A DNA stretch of 64,000 nt from Nocardia sp. (GCF_025465275.1 NZ_JAODNK010000131.1:1-64000), one strand, 5' to 3'; shown: positions 40,819 to 50,464, counted from the first letter of the stretch. Notes: generated by a model not told the origin, from the sequence alone. Numbers and translations: made by a program.

Positions 40819-42546
40819 TCAGGCAGCGGTGGCTGTGGCGGCCGCGTCGAGATTGATGTCGGCGTCGATGTCGATGTCGTGAAAATCGATGAGCCCGGCG
40901 GCGGCTTGCTCGACATCGACGAGCTCGAACTCGAGCTGCTCGCCGACAGCGGCGAGGAATCGCAGATACCGCTGGAGGCCGCGGTCGTTGTAGCGCCAGG
41001 AGTCCTTCCCGGCGCGCGATTCGAACGCACCCAGCACCATGCCGAGCACGATCACCCACGACCGGCTCGCGGTCGCGGACTGGATCGAGGCGACCAGCTC
41101 GCTGGTGAATCCGGAAACCCCGAGCAGGTTCAGCGCGGTCCGAGGGGCGTGGAAGGACCCCAGCAGGTCCGACTCCCAGGCCAGGGATTCGGCGACGAAC
41201 TGGCCGGCCTGCGGCGGCGGGGTACGCCGAGACAGCAACCGGCCCAGGAATTCCTCGCGCCGCTCCTTGGCAGCGAGACCACGTTTGTTGAGCTCGCGCA
41301 CCCGCCTCCGCTCCTGGCGCGCCGCATCCCTGTCCGCAGCGGCCTGCGCGGCCTCGGCACGCAGTTGCTCGGCACGCTCGCTGCCAGCTGCCCCGTTGTT
41401 CTGGGCGAAAGTGCGCACGCGCAACCCGGACTCGGATAGCTGCTCGGCCGCAAGGAAGTACAGGGGAGTCCAGCGGTCGCGGTATTCGACCGAATCGGCG
41501 TGAGGGCGTCCCCCGGCGGGCGGGGATTCGGTGTTGCCCTGGGTGTCCCAGTCGACGTGGTCGGGGTCGACGAGTTCGCCGGTGAGGGTGTCGACGAGTT
41601 GCCCGTTCTCCTCCACGTCGACATACACAAGCCATCGGTGCGCGTGCGCGGCGATCAGGTCCTCGGTTACCGGCCTGGAATCGACGGTCTCGAGCAGCTC
41701 GGCCGGAAGGATCTGCGGCTCGGTCGAGCTGGTGTCGGGTTCAGAGGTGAGGACACCGAAGCCCAGGGCCGCGTACAACAGGGATGCTTCGAGTCGAGTG
41801 CGGGTTTCTCGGCGGTCGGCGGCGATCTGCTTGGCCCGGTAGCTGAAGCTCGATCGTGGCACCTGCGCCAGATACTCGACTGCTTCGGTGTCGCCGAGGG
41901 TTTCGTACTCGGCGATGACCGCGAGCTGCTCGAGACTGTAGGAACTGGAATCGACGAGTCCGCGCGCGGTGGGCGATGCGGCGATCGCGGCATTGTGCTT
42001 GATCTCGGAGCGTTTGCGCTGCAAGCCCTTCGCGACCCGCGTCACTGACGCACCCAGGTCCAACATCAAGGCGATCCCGTCGGCGCGGTCGGCCTCGACC
42101 ATGGGCACGCGCCGGTCGTTGACATTCATCTGCATCAACGTCCGGGAGATACGGCGCTCGTTCTCCGGAATACTCGGGTCGGCATCGGTCACCCACACCG
42201 GAACCTTCTCGGTGCCGACGTCGGCGGCCATGAGTGCGCGCAGTTGGCCTTCGGTGACATGCAGACTGCCGTCGGGTTGACGCTCGGCGAGGATCGGAAT
42301 GCTGACGCCGAACTCCTTGATGGAATCCCGCACGTCGGGATGGGCGCCGAGATCGAAGGTTTTACGGACGTTCTCTGCGATCACCAACTCGCTCGGGCCG
42401 CGCCAGAGCGCTTCGACCTTCGGCAGCGGCTCCGCGGCGGAGTCCGACTCGCTTTCGAAGGCCGTGGAAGAGACAACGATTTCAGCGGGCTCGATGACGT
42501 CGGCGTCGAGAACCGTTACGGCAGTGGGGGCGGAATCAGATTCCAC
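40819..42546 (-). CDS. ParB/Srx-like domain protein
   Basis: 575 aa. The ParB N-terminal domain is visible (VRKTFDLGAHPDVRDSIKEF; GVSIPILAERQPDGSLHVTE; GQLRALMAADVGTEKVPVWV), followed by an HTH-like helical part (DRADGIALMLDLGASVTRVA; GLQRKRSEIKHNAAIAAS), a coiled-coil Arg/Ala-rich region (about residues 395-435) and an acidic C-terminus. Plasmid-type ParB-like proteins bind parS-type sites; no parA gene is in the window. GGAGG lies nine bases before GTG 42546. The palindromes at 39881-40125 are candidate binding sites. Confidence 0.8.
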   Translation of the reverse strand: MESDSAPTAVTVLDADVIEPAEIVVSSTAFESESDSAAEPLPKVEALWRGPSELVIAENVRKTFDLGAHPDVRDSIKEFGVSIPILAERQPDGSLHVTEGQLRALMAADVGTEKVPVWVTDADPSIPENERRISRTLMQMNVNDRRVPMVEADRADGIALMLDLGASVTRVAKGLQRKRSEIKHNAAIAASPTARGLVDSSSYSLEQLAVIAEYETLGDTEAVEYLAQVPRSSFSYRAKQIAADRRETRTRLEASLLYAALGFGVLTSEPDTSSTEPQILPAELLETVDSRPVTEDLIAAHAHRWLVYVDVEENGQLVDTLTGELVDPDHVDWDTQGNTESPPAGGRPHADSVEYRDRWTPLYFLAAEQLSESGLRVRTFAQNNGAAGSERAEQLRAEAAQAAADRDAARQERRRVRELNKRGLAAKERREEFLGRLLSRRTPPPQAGQFVAESLAWESDLLGSFHAPRTALNLLGVSGFTSELVASIQSATASRSWVIVLGMVLGAFESRAGKDSWRYNDRGLQRYLRFLAAVGEQLEFELVDVEQAAAGLIDFHDIDIDADINLDAAATATAA

Positions 42547-42634
42547 GGGACAGACCTCCAGGTACAGGAGTGGGGCCCGATACGCTGCGGCGTATCGGGC
42601 CCCACAGGCAGAGATGGCGGATGGGTGGTGTGTG

Positions 42635-42874
42635 TCAGGCAGCGATCGGGCGGCGCTCGGCGCGGGTGACGTTGAGCGGGCGCAGCCGCAGCACGTCACG
42701 GTCGTCGGCGATGAACCTCCAGTGCCGGCCGCGCCAGTCGGGGTGCTCGGCGCGCCACCGATCCAGTACCGGAGTGGACTCGATCGCCGGCACGGCTCCG
42801 GCACGGCCACGATGCACCAGTTGCTCATACTCACCACGCGAGATACTGATGACAGCAAAGGATTTGACGGACAT
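42635..42874 (-). CDS. small hypothetical protein, 79 aa
   Basis: Starts MSVKSFAVISISRGEYEQLV; a compact basic protein with WRAEHPDWRGRHWRFIADDR. GGAGG lies six bases upstream of ATG 42874. It sits between the DprA and ParB-like genes in the same operon. No family recognised; small basic proteins in this place are common in actinobacterial elements. Confidence 0.6.
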   Translation of the reverse strand: MSVKSFAVISISRGEYEQLVHRGRAGAVPAIESTPVLDRWRAEHPDWRGRHWRFIADDRDVLRLRPLNVTRAERRPIAA

Positions 42875-42980
42875 GAATGACCTCCGAGGATGTTGACAAT
42901 CGATAGCGCGGGAAGGGTGTGTGGTTACGCAGGACCGCGGTGGCTGCCGCGAGTCGCAGCAACGGCGCGAGATATCGGGA

Positions 42981-43850
42981 TCAGTGCTCGAGTAGGTCCA
43001 AGACCTCGTGTGCGCTGGTGACCAGCCGCGCCTGACCGGTGCGGATGAACTCGTGGCAGCCGCGGGAAGCGGCTGAGTCGATCGGCCCAGGTACGGCCAT
43101 GACGGGCCGCCGCAGTTTGTTGCCCCAGCGCACGGTGTTGGCGGTACCACTGCGGATCCCGGACTCGCACACCACGATTCCCGCCGCCAGGGCCGCGACG
43201 ATGCGGTTGCGCCCGAGGAACAAATTCCTATTGGGTTCGACACCGGGCGGGTATTCACTGACCAGCAGCCCGGTCTTCTCGATCTCGGCCAGCAGGTCGG
43301 CGTTGCCCTGGGGGAAGAGCCGGTGCAGTCCGCACGGCAGGACTGCCACGGTGGGCTGCCCGGCCTCGAGAGCGGCCGCATGAGCAGTCGCATCGATACC
43401 GAACGCGCCACCACTGAGGATGGTCCACCCCTGTGCAGCCAGGTCCATGCCGACATACCGGGCGACCTTCTCGCCATACCCGGTGGAGGCGCGTGCACCG
43501 ACGACGGCGATGGAGCGGTCGGTGAGCAGGTTCAACTGCCCGGGCCCACGGGTCCACAACGCGATCGGAGTGTGGGCCTCGACGGTGTCGAGATCACTGA
43601 GCGCGGCCGGCCAGCCCGGGTCGTCACGGGTGAGCAGCCGACCGCCGACGCGCTCAGCCCGTTCGAGGTCGAGCTCTGCCGTGCCGCGGGTCTGCGGGCC
43701 GAATCGTGAACGCACCCCGTCGGCAGCAATGCGTTCGGCCGAATCGACCGGCCCGTGCGCCGCGAGCAGAGCGCGCACCGTATCCGGGGAAGCCAACGCT
43801 GCGCGCGAGAGCAGCGCCCACGCCAGCAGACGCTCATCGTTTGTGGCCAT
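42981..43850 (-). CDS. dprA: DNA-processing protein DprA
   Basis: 289 aa. Rossmann-like DprA core: SIAVVGARASTGYGEKVARY, ILSGGAFGIDATAHAAALEA, VLPCGLHRLFPQGNADLLAE, LVSEYPPGVEPNRNLFLGRN, then AVPGPIDSAASRGCHEFI. DprA loads RecA on incoming single-stranded DNA. Here it is part of a mobile-element operon, so it may help establish transferred DNA. It lacks the C-terminal winged-helix domain. Start ATG 43850 follows AAGGAG and lies inside the end of the DUF4192 gene (17-base overlap). Confidence 0.92.
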   Translation of the reverse strand: MATNDERLLAWALLSRAALASPDTVRALLAAHGPVDSAERIAADGVRSRFGPQTRGTAELDLERAERVGGRLLTRDDPGWPAALSDLDTVEAHTPIALWTRGPGQLNLLTDRSIAVVGARASTGYGEKVARYVGMDLAAQGWTILSGGAFGIDATAHAAALEAGQPTVAVLPCGLHRLFPQGNADLLAEIEKTGLLVSEYPPGVEPNRNLFLGRNRIVAALAAGIVVCESGIRSGTANTVRWGNKLRRPVMAVPGPIDSAASRGCHEFIRTGQARLVTSAHEVLDLLEH

Positions 43851-44961
43851 CGAGGTTCTCCTTGGTGTGTGAATCAGGTTCTGCAGCACCGAGATCGATG
43901 CGCAGCACAGCAGCGGCCTCTATCCCGGTACGGCACAATCGGCGCATCCGCTGCGGCGGTGTAGCAGTCGCGGCTGCAATGCCCAGCAGGTATGCCATGC
44001 GGTGCTCGGGGTCCGCGGCCAGCGCGGCGTCCACCGCGATTCCTGCGCGCACCCCCTCACCGCGCAGCAGCGCGTGGAAAGCCAGCAGGGTGGCCGCTTC
44101 GGCGCGGTCCGGGTCCGGTAGCGCCCGCGTCAGAACAGTCCAGAGCCGTTCGGCGCGGTCGGCATAGACACCGGCGGCGACGCCGAACATCACGTCCCGT
44201 ACGTCCGTATCACGCAGAGCGACAGCCACGTTCGCCAATGTCTGCGGTGCGGGGACGGTGTTGGCGGAGAAGGCTTTGATGGTCTGCATCACCTGCCACA
44301 CCTCTTGGCGGGTGTAGGCGTCCGGGTCGCCGATGCGCACCGTGCGGGCCAACCGCTGTTGCGTGTCCGCGGCGGCGTTCGGTAGCAGTGCGGCCACTTG
44401 ATCGCGCAGTGCCAGATCGATATCCACGAAAGCGGCGAGTTCGTCGCGCGTGCGGTGGATAGGCCGACCAATAGCCTTGTGTCTTAGCGCGATCGGTGAC
44501 CTGGCAGGGTTCGGGAGGTGCCCGTGCTGTTGGGGGTCGAGTGGGTTCCACCATGCGGCGTCGGTAGTGATGACACGTGCACTGAAGGCCCCGCCGAGTT
44601 TCAGGCCCATCGAATCGAGATGCGTATCCAGAGCCTCGAGAACAGAGCCGTACCGGTCATCGGTGGTGACCGGTACGGCAGGTCGCGGTTGGCGGTCATC
44701 GACCAGGACCGCCAGCACGGCGGACGCGTCCGCCTGGCGACACATTCGTGCCGCGAGGTGTGCGATCTCGGTGTCGGTGAGTCGTTCCTGCTCCAGCGGA
44801 GACGCCGTGCGCACTGCGAGCGGTACGGAGAGCGCTCGATCGCAACCGGTTTCACGTTTCACGAAGACCAGGACCAGTGACCGGTTCGGGGTGAAGCCGA
44901 GCATGGCGGGGACAGAAACGATCAGGTCGGCTGGATCGGCGATAGGCGGCGGCGAATGCAT
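43834..44961 (-). CDS. DUF4192 domain protein
   Basis: 375 aa. DUF4192 hallmarks: the opening DLIVSVPAMLGFTPNRSLVL, CRQADASAVLAVLVDD, WWNPLDPQQHGHLPNP and DVRDVMFGVAAGVYADRAERL, followed by a helical region (RAEAATLLAFHALLRGEGVR) and AADPEHRMAYLLGIAAA. Function of the family is unknown; it is common on actinobacterial plasmids and integrative elements. Start ATG 44961 with AGGAG. First gene of the DUF4192-dprA-parB-like-ssb operon, divergent from the plus-strand gene at 45202 across a 240-bp promoter region. Confidence 0.85.
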   Translation of the reverse strand: MHSPPPIADPADLIVSVPAMLGFTPNRSLVLVFVKRETGCDRALSVPLAVRTASPLEQERLTDTEIAHLAARMCRQADASAVLAVLVDDRQPRPAVPVTTDDRYGSVLEALDTHLDSMGLKLGGAFSARVITTDAAWWNPLDPQQHGHLPNPARSPIALRHKAIGRPIHRTRDELAAFVDIDLALRDQVAALLPNAAADTQQRLARTVRIGDPDAYTRQEVWQVMQTIKAFSANTVPAPQTLANVAVALRDTDVRDVMFGVAAGVYADRAERLWTVLTRALPDPDRAEAATLLAFHALLRGEGVRAGIAVDAALAADPEHRMAYLLGIAAATATPPQRMRRLCRTGIEAAAVLRIDLGAAEPDSHTKENLDGHKR

Positions 44962-45201
44962 GCAGGGAACTCCTAATCGTGTGGCAGCGAGGAGATTCGG
45001 ACGACGTGGCATCGGTCGGCGACGCGCATGTGGCCCAGGTATGTGAGGGAGCCCGCCGCCGCAGTGCCCTTGGGCACGGTCGGTTGTGCGGGCGTGTGCA
45101 ACGAATCGGCGAAGGTCTCGCAGCGTGTGACTGGTGGTCGGTAGCGTGAGGTGCGCGAGGGACTGGCTGGGTTGTCGTGTACCTGTCAGGAGTTGTTCGC
45201 C

Positions 45202-45837
45202 ATGACCGAAGACCCTCACCCGCGTCGGGCTCGCTCTCTCGCCCCGCAGTCGCCGGAACTTGTTGCACGCCTGCAACGCTCACGCCAGCGCAGTCTGCAA
45301 CGCCGCGCCGCGGCCACCGAGCGGGAGAAGACCATTACCCGCGCAGTGGGCGACTACCTCGCTGCATGGAACGCGATTACCCACACACAACAGCGCCGCG
45401 ATAATGAAGTCGAGCGGTTGCAAACGCAGATCGCCGCTGTGATCGATGATGCGATGGCCGAGATCGCGACCCACGAAGACGAACAAGCCGCTGCCGCAGC
45501 GGTGGTTCGCGCGCAGGTGCCCACCGACGAGGAAGTCGCCGATCTGCTCGAAATTGCAGTCAAACGCGCTCGCCAACTTCTCGGCGGTTCCCGCGCGGGC
45601 ACCTCACACCAGTCCAGACGCAGGCCACCACCCCAATCCGCGGAATCCACGGATCTGCCAGCCGCCGCTACGGTCCCCCCAGGTCGACACCCGTCCACGA
45701 ACAACGCCCCGGTCGGTAACACTTCCGACCCGGCCCAAGGCAGGGCGGAAAACCCAGCGGGCACCGGGACGGCGCAGCCCTCCCCGACAACGTGCCCCCC
45801 GCCCCAACCCACGGCACTGAATCCAATGCAGCAATGA
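45202..45837 (+). CDS. hypothetical coiled-coil protein, 211 aa
   Basis: The N-terminal 120 residues form a charged coiled coil (SPELVARLQRSRQRSLQRRA; RRDNEVERLQTQIAAVIDDA; ADLLEIAVKRARQLLGG); the rest is a Pro/Thr-rich disordered tail. AGGAG precedes ATG 45202. The only plus-strand gene in the element backbone, divergent from DUF4192. Could be a DNA-binding or scaffold protein; no HTH seen. Confidence 0.6.
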   Translation: MTEDPHPRRARSLAPQSPELVARLQRSRQRSLQRRAAATEREKTITRAVGDYLAAWNAITHTQQRRDNEVERLQTQIAAVIDDAMAEIATHEDEQAAAAAVVRAQVPTDEEVADLLEIAVKRARQLLGGSRAGTSHQSRRRPPPQSAESTDLPAAATVPPGRHPSTNNAPVGNTSDPAQGRAENPAGTGTAQPSPTTCPPPQPTALNPMQQ

Positions 45838-45974
45838 ACTCTGCGGGTTTGGCATCGTCGCAGATTGCTCACGCCGACACCGATACTCGCGAGCAGCGCC
45901 GGAAGGGGGAACCCTCTTCCGAGGCTCCGTGATCGTGTGTGTCATCGCCTGGCTCGAACCGGCCACACGATGCC

Positions 45975-46901
45975 TCAGGCAAGGGATGTAGTTCGCTGCG
46001 CGGCGTAATCCAAGCCATCGCCGATGGTACGTTCGGCCTCGGCGTGAGTGAACCGTTCTATGCCGATATGAGTGGCGGCCGCGTCGTAGAGGGCGGCCTG
46101 CGCGTCGCGCCGGGCGAGAATGCCCTGTCCGACAAGCCTTCCCAGGCTATTGGCCGCCAGCAACAGCGTCCGATGCCGTGTCCCCGGGAAGGCTGCGCGC
46201 ACCCGGGCGGCCTGATTGGCCACCGCGGCCCGTACGTACGCGTCAGGATGGTGCGGCCGGTTCTCGCCGCGGATGGGCTCTGTCGGCGGTGGCGGTGTCA
46301 TCAGCGCTGCGAGCCATGCGGGTAAGCCGAGGGGCTCTCGTGGATCGAGCACCTGGTAGTGACCGTGTCGCAGCCGCGAGCCCGCCGCGACGACGTAACC
46401 ACCCTGTGCCCGGGTATCGATTCGCGGTCCGAGAAGACCGATCGTGTTGCGCAACTGCGGAAACCGATCGGCTCGGTAATACAAGTGGCAGCCGCCCGAC
46501 GGGGTCGCCACACAGAAAGTCGGCACCGGCATCGGCCGGCTGTGCCGGACTGCCAAGTCTGCGAGCGAGTCTCGTCCCTCGTGGGTCTTGCGCGGTTCTG
46601 TTTCCGGATGCTGGTGCGCAGCATCCAGGTCGAGCACGAGCAACTGGCTCGGCCCGCAGGCGATCGCGACGTTCAGGGCCGGGCCGCGAGTCCACCACGC
46701 ACGGATCCGGTCGGGGTCCCGCGATGCCTGGTTCTCCCAGTCGGTGATCGCGGGAAGTTTGGAGTAGGCGTGCAGAGGAAAGATGTGGAAGCCGCGTTCA
46801 GCGTTGGCCAAGGCCGTAGGCAGCATTCCCGCGGATTGTCGGGAAGCCCGACGCCCGGTGCGTGCGGGCGTGCGGGTGTCCGCTGATCGTGCCCAGGTCA
46901 T
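45975..46901 (-). CDS. bifunctional DNA primase/polymerase (Prim-Pol)
   Basis: 308 aa. Prim-Pol domain: NAERGFHIFPLHAYSKLPAI, active-site D-x-D in LLVLDLDAAHQ, SGGCHLYYRAD (S-G-G-x-H), PRIDTRAQGGYVVAAGS. The C-terminus (VRAAFPGTRHRTLLLAANSL; AERTIGDGLDYAA) is the usual helical extension. No helicase domain, so it would prime element DNA with host or relaxase helicase. ATG 46901 overlaps the stop of the previous gene (ATGA). Confidence 0.85.
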   Translation of the reverse strand: MTWARSADTRTPARTGRRASRQSAGMLPTALANAERGFHIFPLHAYSKLPAITDWENQASRDPDRIRAWWTRGPALNVAIACGPSQLLVLDLDAAHQHPETEPRKTHEGRDSLADLAVRHSRPMPVPTFCVATPSGGCHLYYRADRFPQLRNTIGLLGPRIDTRAQGGYVVAAGSRLRHGHYQVLDPREPLGLPAWLAALMTPPPPTEPIRGENRPHHPDAYVRAAVANQAARVRAAFPGTRHRTLLLAANSLGRLVGQGILARRDAQAALYDAAATHIGIERFTHAEAERTIGDGLDYAAQRTTSLA

Positions 46902-47587
46902 AGGGTGTCGGTGAGCCGGTTGAGATCCAGTGCCGCTGCCACCATATCGAGTACTGTCGGCTCGTTGTCGGGGGTGCCGCGTACTTTGCGTAGTCGCACG
47001 ATCGGCACCTTGTGCAAGCGGACACCGTACCCGGAGGGGCTGGATTCGTTGCCGTCGACATGGACGATCTCGTAGTCGCGTGCGTCGATCAACGCGGAAT
47101 ACCACGGGTCGGCGGGTTTGCCCGCACGTTGGGCTTCTGCGGATTCGGGATCGGGCATGGTCCATTGGTGGCACTCGCAGTCGGGGTCATCGCACGGTGT
47201 GATGCGCGCGGCCACGGCATTGGATCGGTAGGTCGGCATGCGCCCGCCCAGCATCGGGCACCCCCGTGTCGAGTAGGCGGCGCACGAAGGGTGTAGCCCG
47301 GGTTCGGGTGCGATGCCACGGAGCCAGTCCTGCGGCCGGATGAAGACCACGACCTGGTTGCCGGGCCCTTCTCCCTTCCCGAGCTCTTCGCCGCAGACCT
47401 GGCACAACCGCAGCCCGAGCACCACTGCGTAGCGTTCGGGGTCGATCGCGCCCCAGACCGGTGAGCGGCGTCCGCGGTGACACAGCGTCAGATACGGAAT
47501 GGTCAGACCTTGCGCGGTCGGCGCGTCGTGCAGGTCAGCTAGGACGGGGGGTCGGGACGAATTCGCTGACGATGCATCGAAATTCAC
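46898..47587 (-). CDS. hypothetical zinc-binding protein, 229 aa
   Basis: Starts VNFDASSANSSRPPVLADLH. Cysteine groups (CQVCGEELG; HPSCAAYSTRGCPML; CDDPDCECHQW) suggest two zinc sites. RPPVLADLHDAPTAQGLTIP and ALIDARDYEIVHVDGNE complete an alpha/beta core. Similar Cys-rich proteins are found in actinobacterial element backbones and phages, function unknown. GTG 47587 follows GGAGAG. Coupled to the Prim-Pol gene by ATGA. Confidence 0.65.
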   Translation of the reverse strand: MNFDASSANSSRPPVLADLHDAPTAQGLTIPYLTLCHRGRRSPVWGAIDPERYAVVLGLRLCQVCGEELGKGEGPGNQVVVFIRPQDWLRGIAPEPGLHPSCAAYSTRGCPMLGGRMPTYRSNAVAARITPCDDPDCECHQWTMPDPESAEAQRAGKPADPWYSALIDARDYEIVHVDGNESSPSGYGVRLHKVPIVRLRKVRGTPDNEPTVLDMVAAALDLNRLTDTL

Positions 47588-47631
47588 AGCTCTCTCCTCG
47601 GAACGGGCGATTGCTCGCGGAAGCAACGTGG

Positions 47632-47853
47632 TCAGGACGATGCGGAGTCGTTGTCAGTGGTCGGGTGCGCGGACAAGGTCACGATGATCGAGCGTGTCGG
47701 CCGGGCCGCGGACTCGATTCGTACGTGGACCACAGCAGAGACGGCGCCCGGGCCCGCCGGTTCCGCGAGCCAGGGACCGAACGCCGCAGGGGCGACCTCA
47801 GGCAGGGACGCCTCGATCCACGCCAGCAGAGCCTTGGCGTCGGTGATCACCAT
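47632..47853 (-). CDS. small hypothetical protein, 73 aa
   Basis: MVITDAKALLAWIEASLPEV followed by GAVSAVVHVRIESAARPTRS; one small alpha/beta domain. Its ATG overlaps the end of the previous gene (ATGGTGA), so it is coupled. Not recognised. Confidence 0.55.
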   Translation of the reverse strand: MVITDAKALLAWIEASLPEVAPAAFGPWLAEPAGPGAVSAVVHVRIESAARPTRSIIVTLSAHPTTDNDSASS

Positions 47854-48359
47854 CGGGTGTGCCCGGTGTGCGGGTTGGCGTTGTGCACGGCGACCACGGT
47901 CGGTGCGAAGGGGACCTCGGCGCTCACCGACCGTGTCAGTACCGCCTGGTAGCCGCTGGCGCTCCACGCGCCGGACGCGATGACGAAACCTCGTTCGGGG
48001 CAGGCATCGACTGGCAGTAGGTGCCACTGAATCCCGGAGTCGCCGAAGCCTGTGAAATGGTTTTCTTCCCAGCGGATTTCGCTGTTGCCATCGGCGTTTC
48101 TGCTGTGGATCCGGGTGGCGCGTTCGACCGAGATCAATGCCATGCGTGGTGCGGTCGAGGTGGCGGTCGCGGCTGTGCTGATCGCGGCGAAGGCCGCTAC
48201 CGGTGTTCCGCCCTCGGGTGCGGTGGCGAAGCTGACGCGATAGCCGACGACGAGCACCCCGCCCGAGGGCGCCTCGGGGAGCGCATCCTCGCAGCCGGGC
48301 ACGATGCGCAGCCGGGCGGTATGGCTGTGCGGGTCAGTGACCACCGATATCACCGCCAC
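47847..48359 (-). CDS. hypothetical protein, about 170 aa
   Basis: Beta-rich soluble protein (VISVVTDPHSHTARLRIVPG; GVLVVGYRVSFATAPEGGTP; GFVIASGAWSASGYQAVLTR). No clear ribosome site before GTG 48359; the GTG at 48353 is an alternative start. Sits in the same operon as the amidotransferase upstream and Prim-Pol downstream. Family not recognised. Confidence 0.5.
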   Translation of the reverse strand: MAVISVVTDPHSHTARLRIVPGCEDALPEAPSGGVLVVGYRVSFATAPEGGTPVAAFAAISTAATATSTAPRMALISVERATRIHSRNADGNSEIRWEENHFTGFGDSGIQWHLLPVDACPERGFVIASGAWSASGYQAVLTRSVSAEVPFAPTVVAVHNANPHTGHTRW

Positions 48360-48503
48360 TGTGGTTGGGCAGCTGAGAAACGCTGCGCCGGTTCGAGTTC
48401 GATGGGATGGACGAGGGAATCACGCGGGAACTCCGTTCTGTCGATGCGTGGCCGCGACTCTCGGACGGTGTGGTCGGTGATGGAGCGTTCCGGGTCGGCA
48501 CGG

Positions 48504-49274
48504 TCAGGCGGCGTCGAAGTATTTGAGGTCGGCGTAGCGATCGGTGCCGGCGAGGAATTCGCAGTCGCAGTGCGGGAATTCGTGCCAGCACTCCTCACAG
48601 AACCCGCATGCCGCGCAGTGCGGTCCGGTGCGTTCGATGTCGTACTGGCCGCAGTAGTCGCAGTAGTCGTAGAGGTAGCTACCGGGCTTCGCGGTGGTGC
48701 CGGGTGCGCGCCACCGATACGAGTGGTTGGAGTACCAGATCCCGTCGGCGGACCAGTGCCCGTGGTGTTCGTTGAGCAGGTATGCGGTGTGCTTGTAGCG
48801 TGGGTCGACGGTCAAGATGATCATCTTGTCGCTGTTCAGCCAGTACTCGAGCCCGGTGCGGCCGGTCCAGGAATCGATTGGCCCGAACGGCTCATGGGGA
48901 AGGAAGTCCTCGGCCGCCACCCGGGTGTCCGAGCGCGGATCGCCGATCCGGGGGTGCACGATCTGGGGGAGGACCCCGTTGTGTGCCAGCACCGTTCGCT
49001 CATCCCCGCCGATCGCGAAGGGATGGCAGTTCTGCTCGCTGACATATCCGTGGGTGGCGAAGCGGGAATGAAACAACGCCGGAGTATCGGGGAACAGTGC
49101 TCGCGCGGAAGCGAATTCGTTGATCACTGCGTCGGCGTCGAGCCCGCGGCCGACGAGGATGTGGTCGTCGGCCACGATCGCGTAGCCGTGTCCGTGCGGG
49201 TTTGCGGCCGCCCCGTCGCGCAGCGTTTCCAGATCGGGGACGATGCCGGGCTTGTAGAAGCTCAAGATGCACAT
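48504..49274 (-). CDS. class-II glutamine amidotransferase-like protein, copy A
   Basis: 256 aa. N-terminal Cys nucleophile after Met removal (MCILSFYKPG), with GHGYAIVADD, FHSRFATHG and LAHNGVLP matching the Ntn-type glutaminase core; expected reaction is glutamine to glutamate plus ammonia. The C-terminus has a zinc ribbon (YCDYCG; CAACGFCEECW; CDCEF), unusual for this family and shared with the second copy. ATG 49274 follows GGAGG and lies inside the last 13 bases of the amidoligase gene. No synthase domain is fused, so ammonia must be used by a partner. Confidence 0.82.
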   Translation of the reverse strand: MCILSFYKPGIVPDLETLRDGAAANPHGHGYAIVADDHILVGRGLDADAVINEFASARALFPDTPALFHSRFATHGYVSEQNCHPFAIGGDERTVLAHNGVLPQIVHPRIGDPRSDTRVAAEDFLPHEPFGPIDSWTGRTGLEYWLNSDKMIILTVDPRYKHTAYLLNEHHGHWSADGIWYSNHSYRWRAPGTTAKPGSYLYDYCDYCGQYDIERTGPHCAACGFCEECWHEFPHCDCEFLAGTDRYADLKYFDAA

Positions 49275-50464
49275 GAAAGGGCCTCCATTTCCGCCAGCAA
49301 GGGCAGGTAGATCGGGTGTGCTCGCACCCAGGTGACGAACGCGGTCCATTCCCAACCCCGCCGGCGCGCCACGTCACCGGAGGTGAGGGTGCGGGTGTAT
49401 TCCACCGAGGCGGCGACGAAGGCCAGAGCGGCTTGGACCTGTTGGGGGTGTAGGGAACTGGCGAAGATGCGCACTTCGAAGGTCTCTTGCGGATAGACGT
49501 TGATAGCCTGGTAGCGGCCGTAGCCGAAGCGTTCGCCCTTGGCGAATTTGGCGATGCCGGCGCGAGTTTCGGGAGTGAAGCTGGCCCAGTCCTCGCTGCG
49601 GCGGCGAGCCAGCCGCACGGCATGGGATTCGTTGCGGTAGAAAAACTTCATCCACCGGTACACGTGCGCCGGGGAGTCGAATCCGTCGCGGGAGACGTGG
49701 ACGTGGATCCCGACCTCGTTGTCGATATAGGCGCCACGAACACGCAGCTCCCGCAACACATTCCAGGGAAACTTTTCGATGGCCCAGGTGTAGCTCATCG
49801 GGTGGGTGACCAGTTCGAATCCGTTGCCGTAGCCGATGGATCCGTCCTCTTTGAGGTAGCCGATCCGCCCGAGATGGTTGGTGGCGATGTCGACGCAGTC
49901 CTCGAGGGCACGGCTCGGTGTTTTGACCTCGAGTTCCAGCCCGAGGTAGACCGGGCCTTCGCCGTGGAAGACGGGGTCGGGTTTGTAGGTGTAGTCGTAG
50001 ATCCGGTCATCGCGCTGGTGGGCATCGCAATAGGAGCAGTAGGTGCTGCTGGTGAGGCGATCGCAGTCGTGGCATTCGCGGTATTGGTCCGCGCAGTCGC
50101 CGCAGACGTTTTCATCGTTGTCGAGCAGTCGTACGGAGCGGGCGTACAGGCGGCATTCCGAGCACCACCAGTAGTGGTAGTCGCGGCACCCGTCGCAGAC
50201 GACGCCGTCGGTGACGGTGTGGTCCTCGGAAGAGGTGTAGAGCTCGCAGCATTCGCATTCGCGCCATCGCGCAGCGCAGTCGGTGCACAAGGTCCCGTCA
50301 TCGACGGTGGTGTGAACCGTGGTGACGCGGTCACCGCAGTCGTTGCAGAACGGAAGACTCTCGCAGGCCGCGCACAGCGCCCCGCGCTCGTGGCCAGGGG
50401 GATCGTCGGGAAGCGTTGCAGCGCAACGGGCGCAGGGGGTGCGGGCTGTCAGCGTAGTGGGCAT
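49262..50464 (-). CDS. zinc-ribbon amidoligase (Amidoligase_2-like), copy A
   Basis: 400 aa. Residues 1-170 are a train of CxxC pairs (CARCAATL, CNDCGD, CTDCAARWRECECC, CSYCDAH) predicted to form several zinc ribbons. The catalytic part fits COOH-NH2 amidoligases of glutamine-synthetase fold: YLGLELEVKTPSR (ExE), GFELVTHPMSY, GIHVHVSRDGF, QAINVYPQETFEVRIFASS. Such enzymes activate a carboxylate with ATP and join it to an amine. The overlap with the amidotransferase start predicts ammonia transfer from glutamine. Target unknown. Start ATG 50464 with AGGAAGG. Confidence 0.82.
   Translation of the reverse strand: MPTTLTARTPCARCAATLPDDPPGHERGALCAACESLPFCNDCGDRVTTVHTTVDDGTLCTDCAARWRECECCELYTSSEDHTVTDGVVCDGCRDYHYWWCSECRLYARSVRLLDNDENVCGDCADQYRECHDCDRLTSSTYCSYCDAHQRDDRIYDYTYKPDPVFHGEGPVYLGLELEVKTPSRALEDCVDIATNHLGRIGYLKEDGSIGYGNGFELVTHPMSYTWAIEKFPWNVLRELRVRGAYIDNEVGIHVHVSRDGFDSPAHVYRWMKFFYRNESHAVRLARRRSEDWASFTPETRAGIAKFAKGERFGYGRYQAINVYPQETFEVRIFASSLHPQQVQAALAFVAASVEYTRTLTSGDVARRRGWEWTAFVTWVRAHPIYLPLLAEMEALSCAS

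Noticed and set aside
48021..49310. 429-codon plus-strand open frame
   Set aside because: Shadow of the amidotransferase and neighbouring minus-strand genes; no family features of its own.
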